A stretch of 22,457 nt of DNA from Sanchytrium tribonematis (GCA_018985235.1 JADGIG010000082.1:1-22457), one strand, 5' to 3'; shown: positions 1 to 8,640, counted from the stretch's first letter. Made by a program: numbers and translations. Notes: generated from the sequence alone by a model not told the origin.

Positions 1-39
1 TCAATCAAAACATCTCTCCACTGAAACAGATTCAAAAAC

Positions 40-891
40 ATGAGTTTAACAAATTATGAATTACTCTGTTCTAAAACCACATTACCAGTCTGTCCATTAT
101 TCCAATCTGATGCCATAGCCCCATGTTATGCTAGAAATGGAGATTTAGGCGCCATTTTAATATTTCAACCTGCATTGGGAATGGTTTACGTAGGTGCTTT
201 AATTATGACATCTATCATGATTTATAACATTAAACAAAAGTATACTGCAGTCGGAAGACGAGAAATTAGCTGGTTCATGTATATTTACATTTTAACAATC
301 ATGATTGAAGCTTTATTAATGCATGGCTTTTTTACATCTCAAAGTATCGGGTATAAAATACTAGCAGCACTGTATATTGGCCATGTCATTGCCATATTCG
401 GTGTTTTATTTTATAATGGTCTCGTCCCACTGCAATTAATTGAAGATGGAACCACCAAAAGCATGATGATTTTATGGATGATTTATGGTGTTTGTGTGGG
501 TGTGGGTGCTGCATTAGGCTTTATTACATTTAATGGAGACGGTACACTCGTTTTTATAGTCATGAATGGCATTCCGTTGATTTTACTCATTTTATACACA
601 TGCATTCAAATCTACATTGTTTTAACCCGTCTAGACAACAAATGGCCATTAGGTGCCTTGTTTTTCAGCGTACTCTTCTTTTTTATTGGAATTGCCTTTT
701 TATTTACGAGTGATTTGGTGTGTGCGAGTGCGTCTCATTATTTAGATGGTTTATTTTTTACTGCTTTATTTATGCTGTTGAGTGTGATGATGCTTTATAA
801 ATATTGGGATTCTATTACGAAAGAAGATTTAGAATTTAGTGTGGGTGGCAATGTGGGATGGGAGAGTAAAAGATTAATTGACAGTTATTAA
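40..891 (+). CDS. CHS7: Chs7-family chitin synthase export chaperone
   Basis: This 283-residue, intronless membrane protein matches the fungal Chs7 family. In yeast, Chs7 sits in the ER membrane and is needed for chitin synthase III to fold and leave the ER, so it supports cell-wall chitin. Family signatures visible here are an N-terminal LCSKTTLPVCPL block, CYARN at about residues 29-33, FQPA at 43-46, KYTAVGRREI at about 67-76, and a C-terminal block HYLDGLFF...YKYWDSITKEDLEFSVG. About seven hydrophobic segments can be counted, near residues 42-62, 78-97, 104-126, 140-162, 168-190, 203-224 and 235-254. The start has a purine at -3 and directly precedes the conserved N-terminus. The C-terminal tail beyond the conserved block is short compared with the 300-340 residues usual in Dikarya. 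It is the only clearly intact conserved gene here and the main evidence that the DNA is fungal. A paralogue in the same family cannot be excluded. Confidence 0.93.
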   Translation: MSLTNYELLCSKTTLPVCPLFQSDAIAPCYARNGDLGAILIFQPALGMVYVGALIMTSIMIYNIKQKYTAVGRREISWFMYIYILTIMIEALLMHGFFTSQSIGYKILAALYIGHVIAIFGVLFYNGLVPLQLIEDGTTKSMMILWMIYGVCVGVGAALGFITFNGDGTLVFIVMNGIPLILLILYTCIQIYIVLTRLDNKWPLGALFFSVLFFFIGIAFLFTSDLVCASASHYLDGLFFTALFMLLSVMMLYKYWDSITKEDLEFSVGGNVGWESKRLIDSY

Positions 892-897
892 AATAAA
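892..897 (+). promoter_or_regulatory. Polyadenylation-type hexamer after CHS7
   Basis: An AATAAA hexamer begins immediately after the TAA stop of the CHS7-like gene. It is the right motif for 3'-end formation but lies unusually close to the stop, and in sequence this AT-rich it could occur by chance. The next gene on the opposite strand ends only 35 bp further on, so the two transcripts would converge or overlap. Confidence 0.3.
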
Positions 898-931
898 TTT
901 GAATTATTAAAGGGGTTCAAGGCCTAAATCT

Positions 932-1318
932 TTATAAAACAGGTTCGTCAGATGGTCCTATCGTAATACCTTGAGTTGTAGACAATTGTTGTTTTAAATC
1001 AGTTCTTTGCTTATTTGACTGACTACCATGACCTTCAGGCTGTTCTGCGGGTCTCTTTGGTGAGACTGTCTTTGGCTGAGCATTTCCAGACTTGTTTTTC
1101 TGCTTACCTTTCTTTGATGTTGTCTGAATATTCGGCAAATCAGCGAGTGAATAGGATTTTAGTTTTTCTCTGAGTTGTTGCTCAAGTTCAATAATCTGAC
1201 TCTCTATTAGTACATTATTACGATTATTTCTGATGAGATTATTGCCTTGTAATTGAATAAAATTTAATTTCTTCAAATTATCCAAGGAAGGTTTTTTCAT
1301 TTCAACAAATTCCTTCAA
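932..1318 (-). CDS. Hypothetical basic Gln/Lys-rich protein, 5' side probably broken
   Basis: This 128-residue open frame has no family I recognise. Residues 1-65 are polar and likely helical, with a leucine- and glutamine-rich stretch (ESQIIELEQQLREKLKSY) that could form a coiled coil. Residues 66-128 are low-complexity, rich in Lys, Ser, Gln and Pro, with basic clusters (KKGKQKNK, SPKRP) resembling a nuclear-localisation or nucleic-acid-binding tail. Upstream on the same strand, 1319-1492 also looks coding but in other frames: an ATG at 1492 opens a 27-residue frame ending EALNQQQFSKQLEK, and another frame reads MWTTELKDLFAPNIVDPQF up to about 1330. Either the gene has suffered two small frameshifts or there is a short intron; a CTAAT branch-like motif and GT/AG dinucleotides are present, but I cannot decide. 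It converges on CHS7 and lies directly downstream of the secreted-protein gene on the same strand. Confidence 0.4.
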   Translation of the reverse strand: MKEFVEMKKPSLDNLKKLNFIQLQGNNLIRNNRNNVLIESQIIELEQQLREKLKSYSLADLPNIQTTSKKGKQKNKSGNAQPKTVSPKRPAEQPEGHGSQSNKQRTDLKQQLSTTQGITIGPSDEPVL

Positions 1319-1508
1319 ATCATTCTTTGAAATTGAGGATCCACGATATTAGGAGCAAACAAATCTTTCAATTCCGTTGTCCACATAGTTACATTATGTA
1401 AATTTAGTTTATTTCTCTAATTGTTTACTAAATTGTTGCTGATTTAAAGCCTCTATAACATTATCAATTGTTGCTAGTAGTTTAAATTTCATAAAATATT
1501 TATTTCCA

Positions 1509-2429
1509 TCAGCTAATAATACATTCTACACCATGATAATGAACAGTGGGTTCCAAGATCGTGTGTGTTAGAGCTCTTTTTTGACATAATCTTAGTAATT
1601 TTGACCTAAACTCTGCTAATTTGTCACCACTTAAAAGTAGAGAATCAAGTGTATAATTCCAATCATTATATCTGAATAAATCTTTGAGTTTCGTCGCCAC
1701 ATCATCGTTGTCATTGCCCTTGCGAATAATGTCATCTCCTTTGACTCTAATGAGAGCCAATTCAAACATTAAAGACATTTCTACTATTTCATGATTTCCT
1801 ACTTCCTCATTTAATTCAGTAAATAAAAGAGTCCACGCTAATTGCAAATCATCATCTACCCTAAATACCCATGATGAAAATAAAGCAGGAATGGGATAAT
1901 TCCGTACTCTATCAATTTCTAGATACGACTTACTATAATCTAGCAAACTCTGCTCTATAAACTTTCTCATTCCAGATTTTAAATAATTGACTCTACCATC
2001 AATAATAGATTTCCAAGTTACGAAAAAATGTTGGTCTTTTTGTGCCATTTGCGACAAACTTGGAAGACTCTGGAAGTCACCAGTCATAGAACTATCATCT
2101 TTAATTATATAAATTAAAAGATACAAAGTGTCCGCAATTGACATTTCGACAAATTGAAGATTCAACTCGGTCACTTTGTTCAGCAGTTCCGAGATAAAGT
2201 CATTTGTCGCGTAGTCAAAATTCTTTGCAATCAAAGTCTGCATCATCATGTTCCAAATATTTAAAGGATGATCATCAGGTGCAGCTATTGCAAATTTTTG
2301 GAACAATTGCAACAATGGCGTTTTAAGCAAAGTAGGCTCATCAATTTGAACTTCGACTGGATTATCGAAAGCGTTTGTCAACGCTGGCATTGCATTTGCA
2401 GTAAATAGAAAAAAGAGCATCATGAACAT
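1509..2429 (-). CDS. Predicted secreted protein of unknown family (306 aa)
   Basis: I do not recognise this family. The frame is intact over 306 residues. The N-terminus (MFMMLFFLFTANAMPALTNA) looks like a signal peptide with cleavage near residues 13-20; an in-frame Met two codons in is an alternative start. The rest is mostly helical-looking, acidic and hydrophilic, with no catalytic motif, no Cys-rich pattern and no GPI-like tail. Recognisable landmarks are LFQKFA (about 42-47), IWNMMM (about 58-63), TWKSII (about 138-143), AWTLLFTELN (about 198-207) and a C-terminal VHYHGVECIIS. The same landmarks recur in degraded form in the same order at 2890-3938, so this belongs to a small tandemly duplicated family. 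Secretion and lack of known domains would fit an effector or surface protein, but that is inference only. It could instead be a transposon passenger, since repeats lie on one side. Confidence 0.62.
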   Translation of the reverse strand: MFMMLFFLFTANAMPALTNAFDNPVEVQIDEPTLLKTPLLQLFQKFAIAAPDDHPLNIWNMMMQTLIAKNFDYATNDFISELLNKVTELNLQFVEMSIADTLYLLIYIIKDDSSMTGDFQSLPSLSQMAQKDQHFFVTWKSIIDGRVNYLKSGMRKFIEQSLLDYSKSYLEIDRVRNYPIPALFSSWVFRVDDDLQLAWTLLFTELNEEVGNHEIVEMSLMFELALIRVKGDDIIRKGNDNDDVATKLKDLFRYNDWNYTLDSLLLSGDKLAEFRSKLLRLCQKRALTHTILEPTVHYHGVECIIS

Positions 2430-2889
2430 GTTTTCTCCTCCATCGGATCAGAGATTTATTTGTATTCCATTTCCATACACAAAGGTGTCACAATGTCACA
2501 CAAATATTACAAATTACAAAAGGATGTAATGAAACATCAAAATGAAATACAGGTCAATTAATAGAATTTTTGACTACATTTGATGAGTAGGCATCTTAAA
2601 TGCATGAAATAATTGTTGGCAAAATGGGCACTCAAGTGACCCATTGCCAGAATGATCACGCTGATTATATTGTCAAACCACAGAAGGAACGACTTGGTTA
2701 TTATGAGTTATTTTGCACGGACTTTGGAAATGATCACGTTGATCATTTCATGCTATTTAAGGAGACGAATTCCAAATAAAGAATGCATTCACGAATTAAC
2801 AATTTGAACAGACTTATTGAAAAACAAATTAAGGACCTGGTGGTCAATGGCCAAGGGGCCAGTCGCGATTTCAATAATGATTAATGTAT
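2430..2889. other. Spacer upstream of the secreted-protein gene, with a palindromic repeat pair
   Basis: This 460-bp stretch separates the intact secreted-protein gene from its decayed paralogue and should contain the intact gene's promoter, read leftwards. No clear TATA box was found. On the plus strand a 59-codon ATG frame lies at 2600-2779, with no known motif. Inside it an 18-bp sequence occurs twice, at 2651-2668 and 2729-2746 (16 of 18 identical, 78 bp apart). The second copy is the core of a perfect 9-bp inverted repeat, AAATGATCA-cgt-TGATCATTT (2728-2748). Whether this is a protein-binding site or part of a tiny coding repeat cannot be decided from sequence alone. Confidence 0.4.
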
Positions 2890-3938
2890 TTATTGGACAC
2901 AGCAGCCATCATAATGAATGTTTTGAATAACAGGAATTGGATTATCTGCATATTTGAATCGCTGCTTCTTTATTTGATCCATTTGGTACTGTTCAAGTTG
3001 ATCGCAACTAACTAGCAAGTAATCTATGAATGAGACAATTGATCACATTTGAATAATCTATGAGTAAAAATTCCACTTTGTGAAAGTCTACACTATTGCA
3101 AATGATTCATTCCCTTGATGTCTAATCACAGACAATTGAATAAGTAATAAAATATTTGAATTTGAATGAATCTGTACATTTGCATATAATTCATTAAACA
3201 CATTTTCCCATGCTGTGTTGATTCCATCGCGCGCTTGGATCCATATTTCTGGTAATTGATTATTTAAATTCAAATGACTCGTTTCTCTAGATATCCAAGT
3301 TGAAATCACAGTAAGGATACGATATTCCCATGCTTGATCTGATGGGATGTTATATGATATTTGGGATTTAATGGCGCTCTTTCAGTATATTCTGCAATTG
3401 CATCTTTTTTTTTTAAAGTGGTTCAAAATTTAATCTTTGATGATTTGTTGTCTATCGAAAATAATACTATTCCAACAAGCTAATTCAGTGTCACTTTTCT
3501 TTGATAATTGTGCAGTAGATTCTAAATGACCACACAAATGATGATCACTATTACAAATATTAAAAGACGCATTTGATTCAAGATTGTTAATTCAAATTCT
3601 AAATTGATCGCAGTAGCACGTCCGGCATTTTGAATCTTAAGCAATAAGATCTTTACTCGCATATCAACAGAATAACTTTTTAATTGTCCAAACATTTCAT
3701 TCCAAACAATGGCAGAGGTTTGTCCAAACATTTCATTCCAAACAATGGCAGAGGTTTGTCCAAACATTTCATTCCAAACAATGGCAGAGGTTTTAATTTG
3801 ACCTTCAAATTTTAATTGAGCAAAATGCTTAAATAATTCTACTATAGAAGTATTTTGGATTTGATGTGATGCCGGTGTTTTGATAGAGTAGATGATGAGT
3901 AACAAATAAATCAGTTTGTAGATGTTTAGAGGGGTCAT
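2890..3938 (-). pseudogene. Decayed tandem paralogue of the 306-aa secreted protein
   Basis: Read leftwards from an ATG at 3938, the sequence begins with a signal-peptide-like segment (MTPLNIYKLIYLLLIIYS) and LFKHFA, matching LFQKFA of the intact gene. IVWNEMFGQ, repeated three times, corresponds to the single IWNMMMQTL there. Near 3540-3440, in another frame, GHLESTAQLSKK and CWNSIIFDR match GDFQSLPSLSQM and TWKSIIDGR. In 3309-3088, AWENVFNELYANVQ and LIQLSVIRHQG match AWTLLFTELNEEVG and MFELALIRVKG. The same frame, after in-frame stops TAG, TAG and TGA, ends with NIHYDGCCVQ and a stop at 2890-2892, matching the C-terminal VHYHGVECIIS. The order is fully collinear and the length comparable, so this is an old tandem duplicate with at least two frame changes and several stops. 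The reading was by eye; a pairwise alignment would settle identity and divergence. Confidence 0.75.
3685..3792. repeat. Three perfect tandem copies of a 36-bp unit
   Basis: Copies lie at 3685-3720, 3721-3756 and 3757-3792 and are identical base for base. On the minus strand each encodes twelve residues, TSAIVWNEMFGQ, without changing the frame. The intact paralogue has only one equivalent block, so the triplication is specific to this broken copy. Perfect identity inside otherwise decayed sequence implies that the expansion is recent or kept homogeneous by slippage. Confidence 0.97.
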
Positions 3939-4261
3939 TTTGTTATCCCCCTTGTATTTGTTTGCACTACTTTGTACTCGATTTTGGATACGATATCACA
4001 GTTTAATGGAACTTATTAACATTTAATTAAGAGAGAGAGCAATTTATTGACGAAATCATTTGATTGAAACACCAAGAAATGAGAATCGAAAAATTAATAG
4101 AGCTGTCAGCAGCTAATTGATTCGAGAGCTCATTGTATTCATGCCCAATATGGCCAAAATTCATTGAAAAGTCAATGGAATGCCTCTGGATTTTAAGAAA
4201 TGAATTTGATTGGAAATAAATTTACCAAATTGAAATTTAAATAGATCCTCTCCTTGAAATA
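3939..4261. other. AT-rich interval without a recognisable gene
   Basis: Nothing coding is supported here. The first part is the 5' flank of the decayed secreted-protein copy; the last part may be the eroded leader or 5' gag of the plus-strand Ty3/gypsy element. A short GA run (gagagagag, near 4032) and scattered AATTGA-type motifs are present. No LTR with TG...CA ends could be paired with anything downstream. Confidence 0.4.
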
Positions 4262-4909
4262 GTTTGGTGGTCACAAAGATTGTGGAATTGATGAGATTGA
4301 TGATCTTTTTGATTTCACAAATGAATCATGTGATATTGCACAACTGGGTAATATAGATATGACGAGTGATAATAAAATAATTATATTATTGCGTAATGTT
4401 TTACCTCAGGAAATGGAGATGTACTAATTTTCACAACGCCGAACGACATAACAATTGTAGATTAACTTGCTTAGCCTTTAAAAATGCAATTAAGAAAATG
4501 GTAAAAGATTAAGTTGATGAAGAAGCATTTTGGGACTGCAGAATAAAGACTGATGAGGAAGTGGCATCATATGCCGCTAGATTTAAACGATTGGCAGAAG
4601 ATTCTGGTTTAGACAGTTTAAACTGTCTGTTAAAAAGGAGATTAGAATGGCGTTGGGTGCAGTTCAGTATGGTACTTTAAAAGATGCAGTTGAGGCAGCA
4701 AGAATGGTGGAACAATGTGTAGAGGAGTCTTGCGAGAAGAATGAATTTGTACAGCAACATCCAAAATGTGGAAGATGTGGGAGATTTCATGCTGACCAAT
4801 GTTGGGAATGCACTGTTTGCGGTGAGTTGGGACATAGATCGTTCATGTGTCGAAAGCGAAAAGTGCAAGAAAGACCTTGGAAAGAAAACAGGCTTCTCCT
4901 ACCAATTTA
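4262..4909 (+). pseudogene. Gypsy-1 gag fragment with zinc knuckle
   Basis: The capsid-like part begins with a block reading IDEIDDLFDF and KIIILLRNVLPQEM, the KI..LL..LP pattern usual in Ty3/gypsy Gag. It continues in another frame with FWDCRIKTDEEVASYAARFK, resembling the Gag major homology area, then LKDAVEAARMVE. At 4767-4850 lies a compound zinc finger: Cys-x2-Cys-x3-His-x3-Cys-Trp followed by a canonical CCHC knuckle (C-x2-C-x4-H-x4-C, TVCGELGHRSFMC), with a basic tail RKRK. The protein would package and chaperone element RNA inside virus-like particles. At least two frame breaks lie between 4420 and 4647, so no functional Gag can be made. Confidence 0.8.
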
Positions 4910-5210
4910 ATTCAAGAAGCTGTAGAAATACTTGCGAATACAGGTGCAGCTGTCTCGGTGGTCAGTCGAAAATATATTGATATGGGAAACCTACCAATGA
5001 ATATATCCAAGGGATATGTGAAGACTAGGAATTCATAAAGATATTGGGAAAAGTTGATCTGGAATTGAAACTGCCCAATAGAGGTGCAATTATTCAAGAA
5101 TTCAAGGTATTACAAGGTACATTCCCTCAACGACCAATAATTGGGCGAGATTGTTTAGTTGGTCAACTTGAAGCCAAATTGGTCTTTATCAAAAGAGAAA
5201 GATGAGTTCA
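4910..5210 (+). pseudogene. Gypsy-1 aspartic protease fragment
   Basis: Near 4937-4945 the protease active-site motif appears as NTGAAVSVVS, where functional retropepsins have DTGA or DSGA; the catalytic Asp is replaced by Asn. After a frame change the sequence continues LGKVDLELKLPNRGAIIQEF and ends in PIIGRDCLVGQLEAKL, the typical C-terminal IIG-D-L flap-to-dimer region. This would be the enzyme that cuts the Gag-Pol polyprotein. It is inactive both by the lost Asp and by frameshifts. Confidence 0.72.
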
Positions 5211-5328
5211 TGACCTTGCTGGAGGCTAAATTGATTCACTTAATGAAATAGATAAGAATGATTTCATGGAAATCATTTGCAATTATAAAGTGTTTAGAAA
5301 TAAGCCAATGGATGTGGAGCCAGTTCGT

Positions 5329-5890
5329 GGCAAATTTAAATTAGTAGTAGATTATTCGGCTCTATACAAAATGACGGTGAACGTATCTTTTCCATTTCGT
5401 TAATCAAGGATTTATTGCAAGCATTGAATTGATTTGGAATAGAAGATAGTTATTTCCAACTCCCTGTCTCTGAGGACGCGGGTGAGCTTCTTTCATTTGT
5501 AGTGAGTTCTGGGGACCAATATTTAATAGCACGTGCCTGTCAAGGTGGGAAGTACAATTTTCTATTATTGTCACCATAGAAGAGAAAAGGGCTTTATGTG
5601 GATGACTTAATTGTTTATGACAGAGACATGGAAGATCACAAGCATCAGATTAAAGAATTGATTGAAATTTGCAACACTAAGAATTTGAGGATTAATTGGG
5701 CAAAATCACAAATTGCTAAGCAAGCTGTTAATTATCTAGGATTCCATATGACCAAGGACGGTTATAAACCAACAAGGGGATATATTAATCAAATGCATTC
5801 CATTCAGAGTCCAAATAATAAAGAGAAGTTAGTAGAATTCTAGGAATGTTAAATTGGATAAGTGGATTTGTCGTGTATCTCAAGTGTTCA
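5329..5890 (+). pseudogene. Gypsy-1 reverse transcriptase fragment
   Basis: RT blocks follow in order across several frames. KFKLVVDYSALYKMTV and FPFR at 5330-5400 are the R-VVDYR-LN-T region. IKDLLQAL and IEDSYFQLPVSE follow, where the usual LDL..G motif A is degraded to IED. LYVDDLIVYDRDMEDH at 5592-5640 is motif C with an intact YVDD box (5595-5606). RINWAKSQ...NYLGFHMTKDGYKP then gives motifs D and E, and LGMLNWISGF the thumb start. Stops and frameshifts occur at 5400, 5430, 5576 and 5843. The central palm between motifs A and C is shortened. Confidence 0.8.
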
Positions 5891-5894
5891 TGAA

Positions 5895-6677
5895 TAGTAA
5901 AATGACTTAGTTCGCATATTCCATTGCATTGTGGATTATATGGATTGTTTTATTCCATATGATTTGCACAATTCTTCAAATTCATTGCCTTTGACCTTTA
6001 TCACTTAAAAGCACCTCTGGGCGTGGATATCCAGATTGCCACCAATCATCAACGACTTTACACAGTGTTTTGGATTTGGTATCCAATACTGGAATGATTT
6101 CAATCCATCTTGTGGCCACATCAATAATTGTCATAAAGTGTTTGTGTTTTCTTTTATCCACCTTACAAACTGGTAATGGACCACAAATATCTATAACAAT
6201 CACTTCAAATTTGGAAACATTCTGGTCAATATCAGTTGTTTCTAATTTCCCATATTGTTTTCTATTCTTTTTATTCAACTGACATTCCTTGCATTTGCGA
6301 ATGTATTCTGCCACCTCATTTTTCATTCCACTCCACCAGAAATAGCATTTAATCACATTGTACATTCTAGTAATACGTGGATGAAACAAATTCTCGTGAT
6401 ACCAAGTGATAATGCGGCGTGTTTCAGATTTGGGAACAACAATTTGTTGCAATGGAGAGGTTGCAATTAATTCATGTTGCTCAACAGATTTAAATATGAA
6501 ATCAGGATAGTCAATGATCTGAAGAATGTCAGAATCCTCAGTTTGTTTGATTTGCAAATACTGAGGAGAGAGTGGGAAATCCTCAATGAGTTGGATTTCA
6601 TTTGAGGTTGAGGCAAAATTCATACGGGACAAATAATCCGCAAAGATATTATTATGACCATCAATGTGATGAATCAC
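5895..6677 (-). pseudogene. Gypsy-2 integrase, catalytic triad readable across a frameshift
   Basis: The frame starts with the RNase H tail VIHHIDGHNNIFADYLSRMNF. The HHCC zinc-binding domain follows (YHENLFHPR ... YIRKCKECQLNKK). The catalytic core then shows the first Asp in VIDICGPLP and the second in VLLSDKG. At 5982 the frame closes just after SDKG. In neighbouring frames the sequence goes on with NEFEELCKSYGIKQS and then NPYNPQCNGICE, whose Glu codon is at 5911-5913 and is the third D,D-35-E residue. The enzyme joins element cDNA to host DNA. The C-terminal domain is missing because the element is truncated at the junction with the other gypsy copy. Confidence 0.85.
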
Positions 6678-7289
6678 TTGATTGTAATCTTGAATTCGGT
6701 GAAATTATCGCATCAATTTAAAGGATTTGGATGTTTCCAAGTAGCTCAAATTCAAATTATCCGTATAAATATACAGTTTTTAGCCAAACAACATCATTCT
6801 CAAGTGCTCAAGTGTGGCAAACACTGCTAATGCCTCTTTCTCTACAACTGTGTATTTTAGTTGGGTGGAGTTTAATTTTCTGCTAAAGAAATAAATTGGT
6901 TGTGGTATTTTATTGTCGTCAAATTGGAATAAATGACCCCCAATTCCAAAGTCACTGGCGTCAACTTGCAAGTGAAATTCCCTGTTATAATAAGGGTAAA
7001 CAAGCAAGCTGTGTTGGACCAGCAAATTATTTGCGTCTTTTAAGATCTTAGCATGAGTAGAATCGAATTCGTAATTGCAATCCTGCTTTAATAAATCAGT
7101 GATTGGACTGGTTAATGACGACATTTGGGGAATTAATCGGCGATAAAATGAAAAACAACCTAGAAATTGTCTCAATTGTTTACGAATGTTTGGCATTGGC
7201 ATGGAGCATAAAACCTTGATTTTCTTGAGATTTGGTCGTACGCCATCCTCAGTTATTGTAAAGCCATGATAGTTCAATTGGAAAGACAC
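6678..7289 (-). pseudogene. Gypsy-2 RT thumb and RNase H
   Basis: The block begins with NYHGFTITEDGVRPN (RT motif E region), then LRQFLGCFSFYRRLIP, the RT connection shared by Ty3 elements. RNase H follows: LQVDASDFGIGGHLFQ gives the first Asp, TVVEKEALAVFATLEHLR the Glu, and beyond an in-frame stop at 6780-6782 IYTDNLNLSYLE the next Asp. The last part (HIDGHNNIFADYLSR) belongs to the next interval. Only two stop codons, TAA at 6780-6782 and one near 6707 where MRW is expected, break more than 1.2 kb. The domain would degrade RNA in RNA-DNA hybrids during reverse transcription. Confidence 0.85.
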
Positions 7290-7950
7290 AAAGTCACTTT
7301 TTTTAAGTTAATGTGTACATTGTTTTTAATACAGATTTTCAGTACACAATAGGTGTTATTGAGATTCTCCTTGATGGATCCTCCCAGAATGGGCACATCA
7401 TCAAAGTAGATGAGAACAAATGGCAAATGCGCAAGAATTGATTCCATGTAGGCTTGGAATGTCTCTGGACTAGTACAAAATCCCATTGGCATCTTCCGAT
7501 ACGCATAGATTCCCCAAGGAAGAGTAAAACAAGTGAATTTGGAGAATTCTTCATCCAATAAAAGCTGATGATATCCTCCCGTCAAGTCTGCCTTGGTTTA
7601 GACACAATTTTTGGTTATTTTCTGGAGTGATTCATCTATAGTGGGCAGATGGACTGACAAACGAATAAGATATTCATTAAGATCCTTAAAATTCACAACG
7701 AGACGTACTTACCTTTTTCCTAATTTCTTGTTAAATGCTTTCCATACGAAGAATGCTGGGCTACAATAATCAGTACTACTTGCTTTGTATATGGTGCCTT
7801 CTTTTTCAAGATGATCAATCAATTTCTTTCCTAATTTTTCCATTGCTCTTGGAATTGGTTAGGGGCGACATCTCTTGTAACTGAGTGCCTTTTTCAATTG
7901 GTTTTTAAATTTGTATCCTTTAACATTTTTGGGTTTATCAATCATTGCTT
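7274..7950 (-). pseudogene. Gypsy-2 reverse transcriptase fingers and palm
   Basis: Reading leftwards from about 7950: a conserved MEKLGKK/ID-type pre-RT region in broken frames, YCSPAFFVWK at about 7760, RLVVNFKDLNEYL at about 7700 (motif 2), TKADLTGGYHQLLLDEE at about 7590 (motif A, ADL), FTLPWGIYAYRKMPMGFCTSPE (motif B area) and VLIYFDDVPILG with the YFDD box at 7397-7408. The fingers region has a stop after KKLGKR, and a frameshift near 7280 separates the palm from the thumb. The YxDD is intact, but the protein is not continuous. Confidence 0.85.
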
Positions 7951-7999
7951 TAGTGTAAAATATCAACACTCCTTGAAGCAGAATCATCTTTGTTAATGC

Positions 8000-8640
8000 C
8001 GGAGCCTTCAATCACCTGCTTAATAGTGTCATTGTCATAGTGAGATACCTCCAATAATTCATATCGATCAACATCCTCTAATTCAGGTATATCATTCAGT
8101 AATTTACTAAATTGATAGGAATGATCTTTCCATCAGATTGTCTCCATTATAGGATCCACAATGAGACCAACTTGTTTCATAACATCATATCCAATAATAC
8201 AGTCATGGGAGATATTAGATATGTAGAATTTAGTGTTGACAGACATGAAAGGAGCCAAAGTTTGAAACTTGATTTGGGTTTCAACGTAGCACTTTACATT
8301 CAACTGACTATTCCCAACTCCCGTGAATGATTCATTGCATTGATTGGAGTTGATTTGAGTGATTTGAATGTTTGTTCATCAATAAATGATTTAGTTGCCC
8401 ATGATCTATCAAGGTGTTGATTTTAATTCCATTAATCTTAATCGGAATTTTTGGTCTTGAATCATGTGAAAGATACTGTTTAACTTCATTACTGTGTTGA
8501 TATCCATAGGATCATCCTTCAATTGTTTTTTGCCGAATTTCTTTGATTTATCTCGTAATTCCGGATATTTTTAAAAACACTTTTCTTCCAAATGACAACT
8601 TGTTTTCAGAAATCGCAAAATGGCTTGCATCAGGTTTCTC
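8000..8640 (-). pseudogene. Gypsy-2 zinc knuckle and protease remnants
   Basis: Near 8600-8560 the minus strand reads SCHLEEKCFKKYPELRDK, the second half of a CCHC knuckle and its usual basic tail; the first two Cys lie in a damaged segment. Further on, DDPMDINTV and, after a frame change, TLIDHG followed by TKSFIDEQTFKSLKSTPI (about 8430-8335) resembles the gypsy retropepsin active site LIDSGAT..FI, with His in place of Ser or Thr in the DSG motif. Between 8330 and 8000 only scraps are readable. The reading needs several frame changes and is less secure than the flanking domains. Confidence 0.55.

Larger units (their letters stand above)
4262..5893 (+). mobile_element. Decayed Ty3/gypsy retrotransposon, 5' part (gag to RT)
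   Basis: Collinear gag, zinc knuckle, aspartic protease and reverse transcriptase segments can be read on the plus strand, with repeated frame changes and stops. The order is that of a Ty3/gypsy (Metaviridae-type) LTR retrotransposon. The element ends abruptly just after the RT palm (LGMLNWISGFVVYL, to about 5890), where sequence from an oppositely oriented gypsy integrase begins. RNase H, integrase and 3' LTR are missing, and no 5' LTR was recognised. Its zinc finger, protease and RT sequences differ clearly from those of the neighbouring minus-strand element, so the two are different families and not two halves of one inverted copy. Confidence 0.85.

Noticed and set aside
4677-5097. Several short overlapping frames on both strands around the gypsy-1 zinc knuckle.
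   Set aside because: Only the plus-strand CCHC and protease readings have family motifs; the others are shadows.
6070-6470. Plus-strand frames of about 70 codons opposite the gypsy-2 integrase.
   Set aside because: They are antisense to a well-supported integrase and show no motif of their own.
8112-8330. A 72-codon plus-strand frame in the gypsy-2 protease region.
   Set aside because: It is antisense to the element and low in complexity; no family pattern is visible.
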